Assembly (NCBI GenBank): GCA_945875085.1
Contig: CAMCJU010000045.1
Coordinates: forward strand, 1-6,979
Direction of reading: 5' to 3'
DNA from: Candidatus Phycorickettsia trachydisci
GTDB taxonomy: Bacteria > Pseudomonadota > Alphaproteobacteria > Rickettsiales > Rickettsiaceae
Length of the DNA: 6,979 nucleotides
Position numbers and translations under genes: made by a program. The notes under the pieces are model-generated. The model did not search any database. It worked only from the letters and a program-made list of their open reading frames with translations, and was not told the DNA's origin. Each line of letters opens with the position of its first letter. Position 1 is the first letter of the stretch. This document shows, in pieces, positions 6,629-6,979 of this stretch.

Positions 6629-6979
6629 ATGCAAAAAAATAGCGATTTTAAAAATTGGTCCTTCCAAGAAGCAAAGCAGCTTTTTGATCTACCATTTTTT
6701 GAAGTGCTCTATAAGGCTCAGGTGGTGCATAGAGATAACTTTGATCCCAATAAGATTCAAATTAGCACACTCTTAAGTATAAAAACAGGTAGTTGTCCTG
6801 AAAATTGCTCCTACTGCCCACAATCCGCTCATTATCAGAGCGGCCTAAAAAAAGAGCCTCTTATGGAAATCCAGAAGGTTTTAGAGGCGGCAAAGCGCGC
6901 AAAAGATGCTGGCGCTTCTCGTTTTTGCATGGGCGCTGCTTGGCGCGGTCCGCAAGATCGCGACTTAGAAACTGTCTGT
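6629..6979 (+). CDS. bioB: Biotin synthase, 3' end outside the window
   Basis: Radical SAM enzyme that inserts sulfur into dethiobiotin, the last step of biotin synthesis; cytoplasmic. The 117 visible codons hold the radical SAM cluster CPENCSYC (Cys56, Cys60, Cys63), which binds the [4Fe-4S] cluster and S-adenosylmethionine. They also hold FCMGAAW with Cys100, a ligand of the sulfur-donating [2Fe-2S] cluster (E. coli Cys97). [11 protein letters not shown] and CPQSAHY are typical of BioB and separate it from other radical SAM enzymes. The frame is open to the last base; the remaining two [2Fe-2S] cysteines and the YNHN motif would lie beyond. ATG at 6629 gives the family-length N-terminus, but no clear Shine-Dalgarno sequence precedes it. 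It follows the pcc-dipeptidase operon on the same strand and supplies the cofactor that PccA carries. Whether more bio genes follow cannot be seen. Confidence 0.97.
   Translation, partial: MQKNSDFKNWSFQEAKQLFDLPFFEVLYKAQVVHRDNFDPNKIQISTLLSIKTGSCPENCSYCPQSAHYQSGLKKEPLMEIQKVLEAAKRAKDAGASRFCMGAAWRGPQDRDLETVC

Overview
The window looks like ordinary chromosome from an AT-rich alphaproteobacterium. The best evidence is PccB and PccA, which follow the alphaproteobacterial/mitochondrial propionyl-CoA carboxylase pattern over their full length. The low GC, a proline/betaine-type (MHS) transporter and several weak ribosome binding sites would suit a host-associated lineage such as Rickettsiales or Holosporales. 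That placement is inference: no rRNA or lineage marker is present. No phage, insertion sequence, CRISPR array or defence system is visible, and I found no candidate for a wholly new system.

Left half, minus strand (positions 1-2150). Reading in the direction of transcription, an MHS-family 12-helix transporter (2068-815) has a very good sigma70 promoter at 2150-2122. A complete tRNA-Arg(ACG) follows (779-703), and then the first 201 codons of exonuclease III (xthA, 603-1), which leaves the window. The three lie close together on one strand, with a possible extra promoter just before the tRNA.

Right half, plus strand (2185-6979). A second strong promoter (2185-2213), divergent from the transporter promoter, drives pccB. 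The pccB gene starts with TTG, overlaps pccA by ATGA, and is followed 8 bases later by a GTG-started D-Ala-D-Ala dipeptidase (VanX/DdpX family). These three genes form an apparent operon. After a 151-base gap containing two short palindromes and a possible extended -10 promoter, biotin synthase (bioB) begins and runs off the right end with 117 codons visible.

How the genes fit together. PccA carries the biotin on Lys631 and makes carboxybiotin; PccB transfers the carboxyl group to an acyl-CoA. BioB makes the biotin that PccA needs, so the carboxylase and its cofactor supply are neighbours. The dipeptidase has no obvious link to propionyl-CoA metabolism. The most interesting point is that PccB has Ile (residue 408) at the position that is Asp in typical propionyl-CoA carboxylases and Ile in acetyl-CoA-accepting actinobacterial homologues, so its acyl-CoA preference is open to question.
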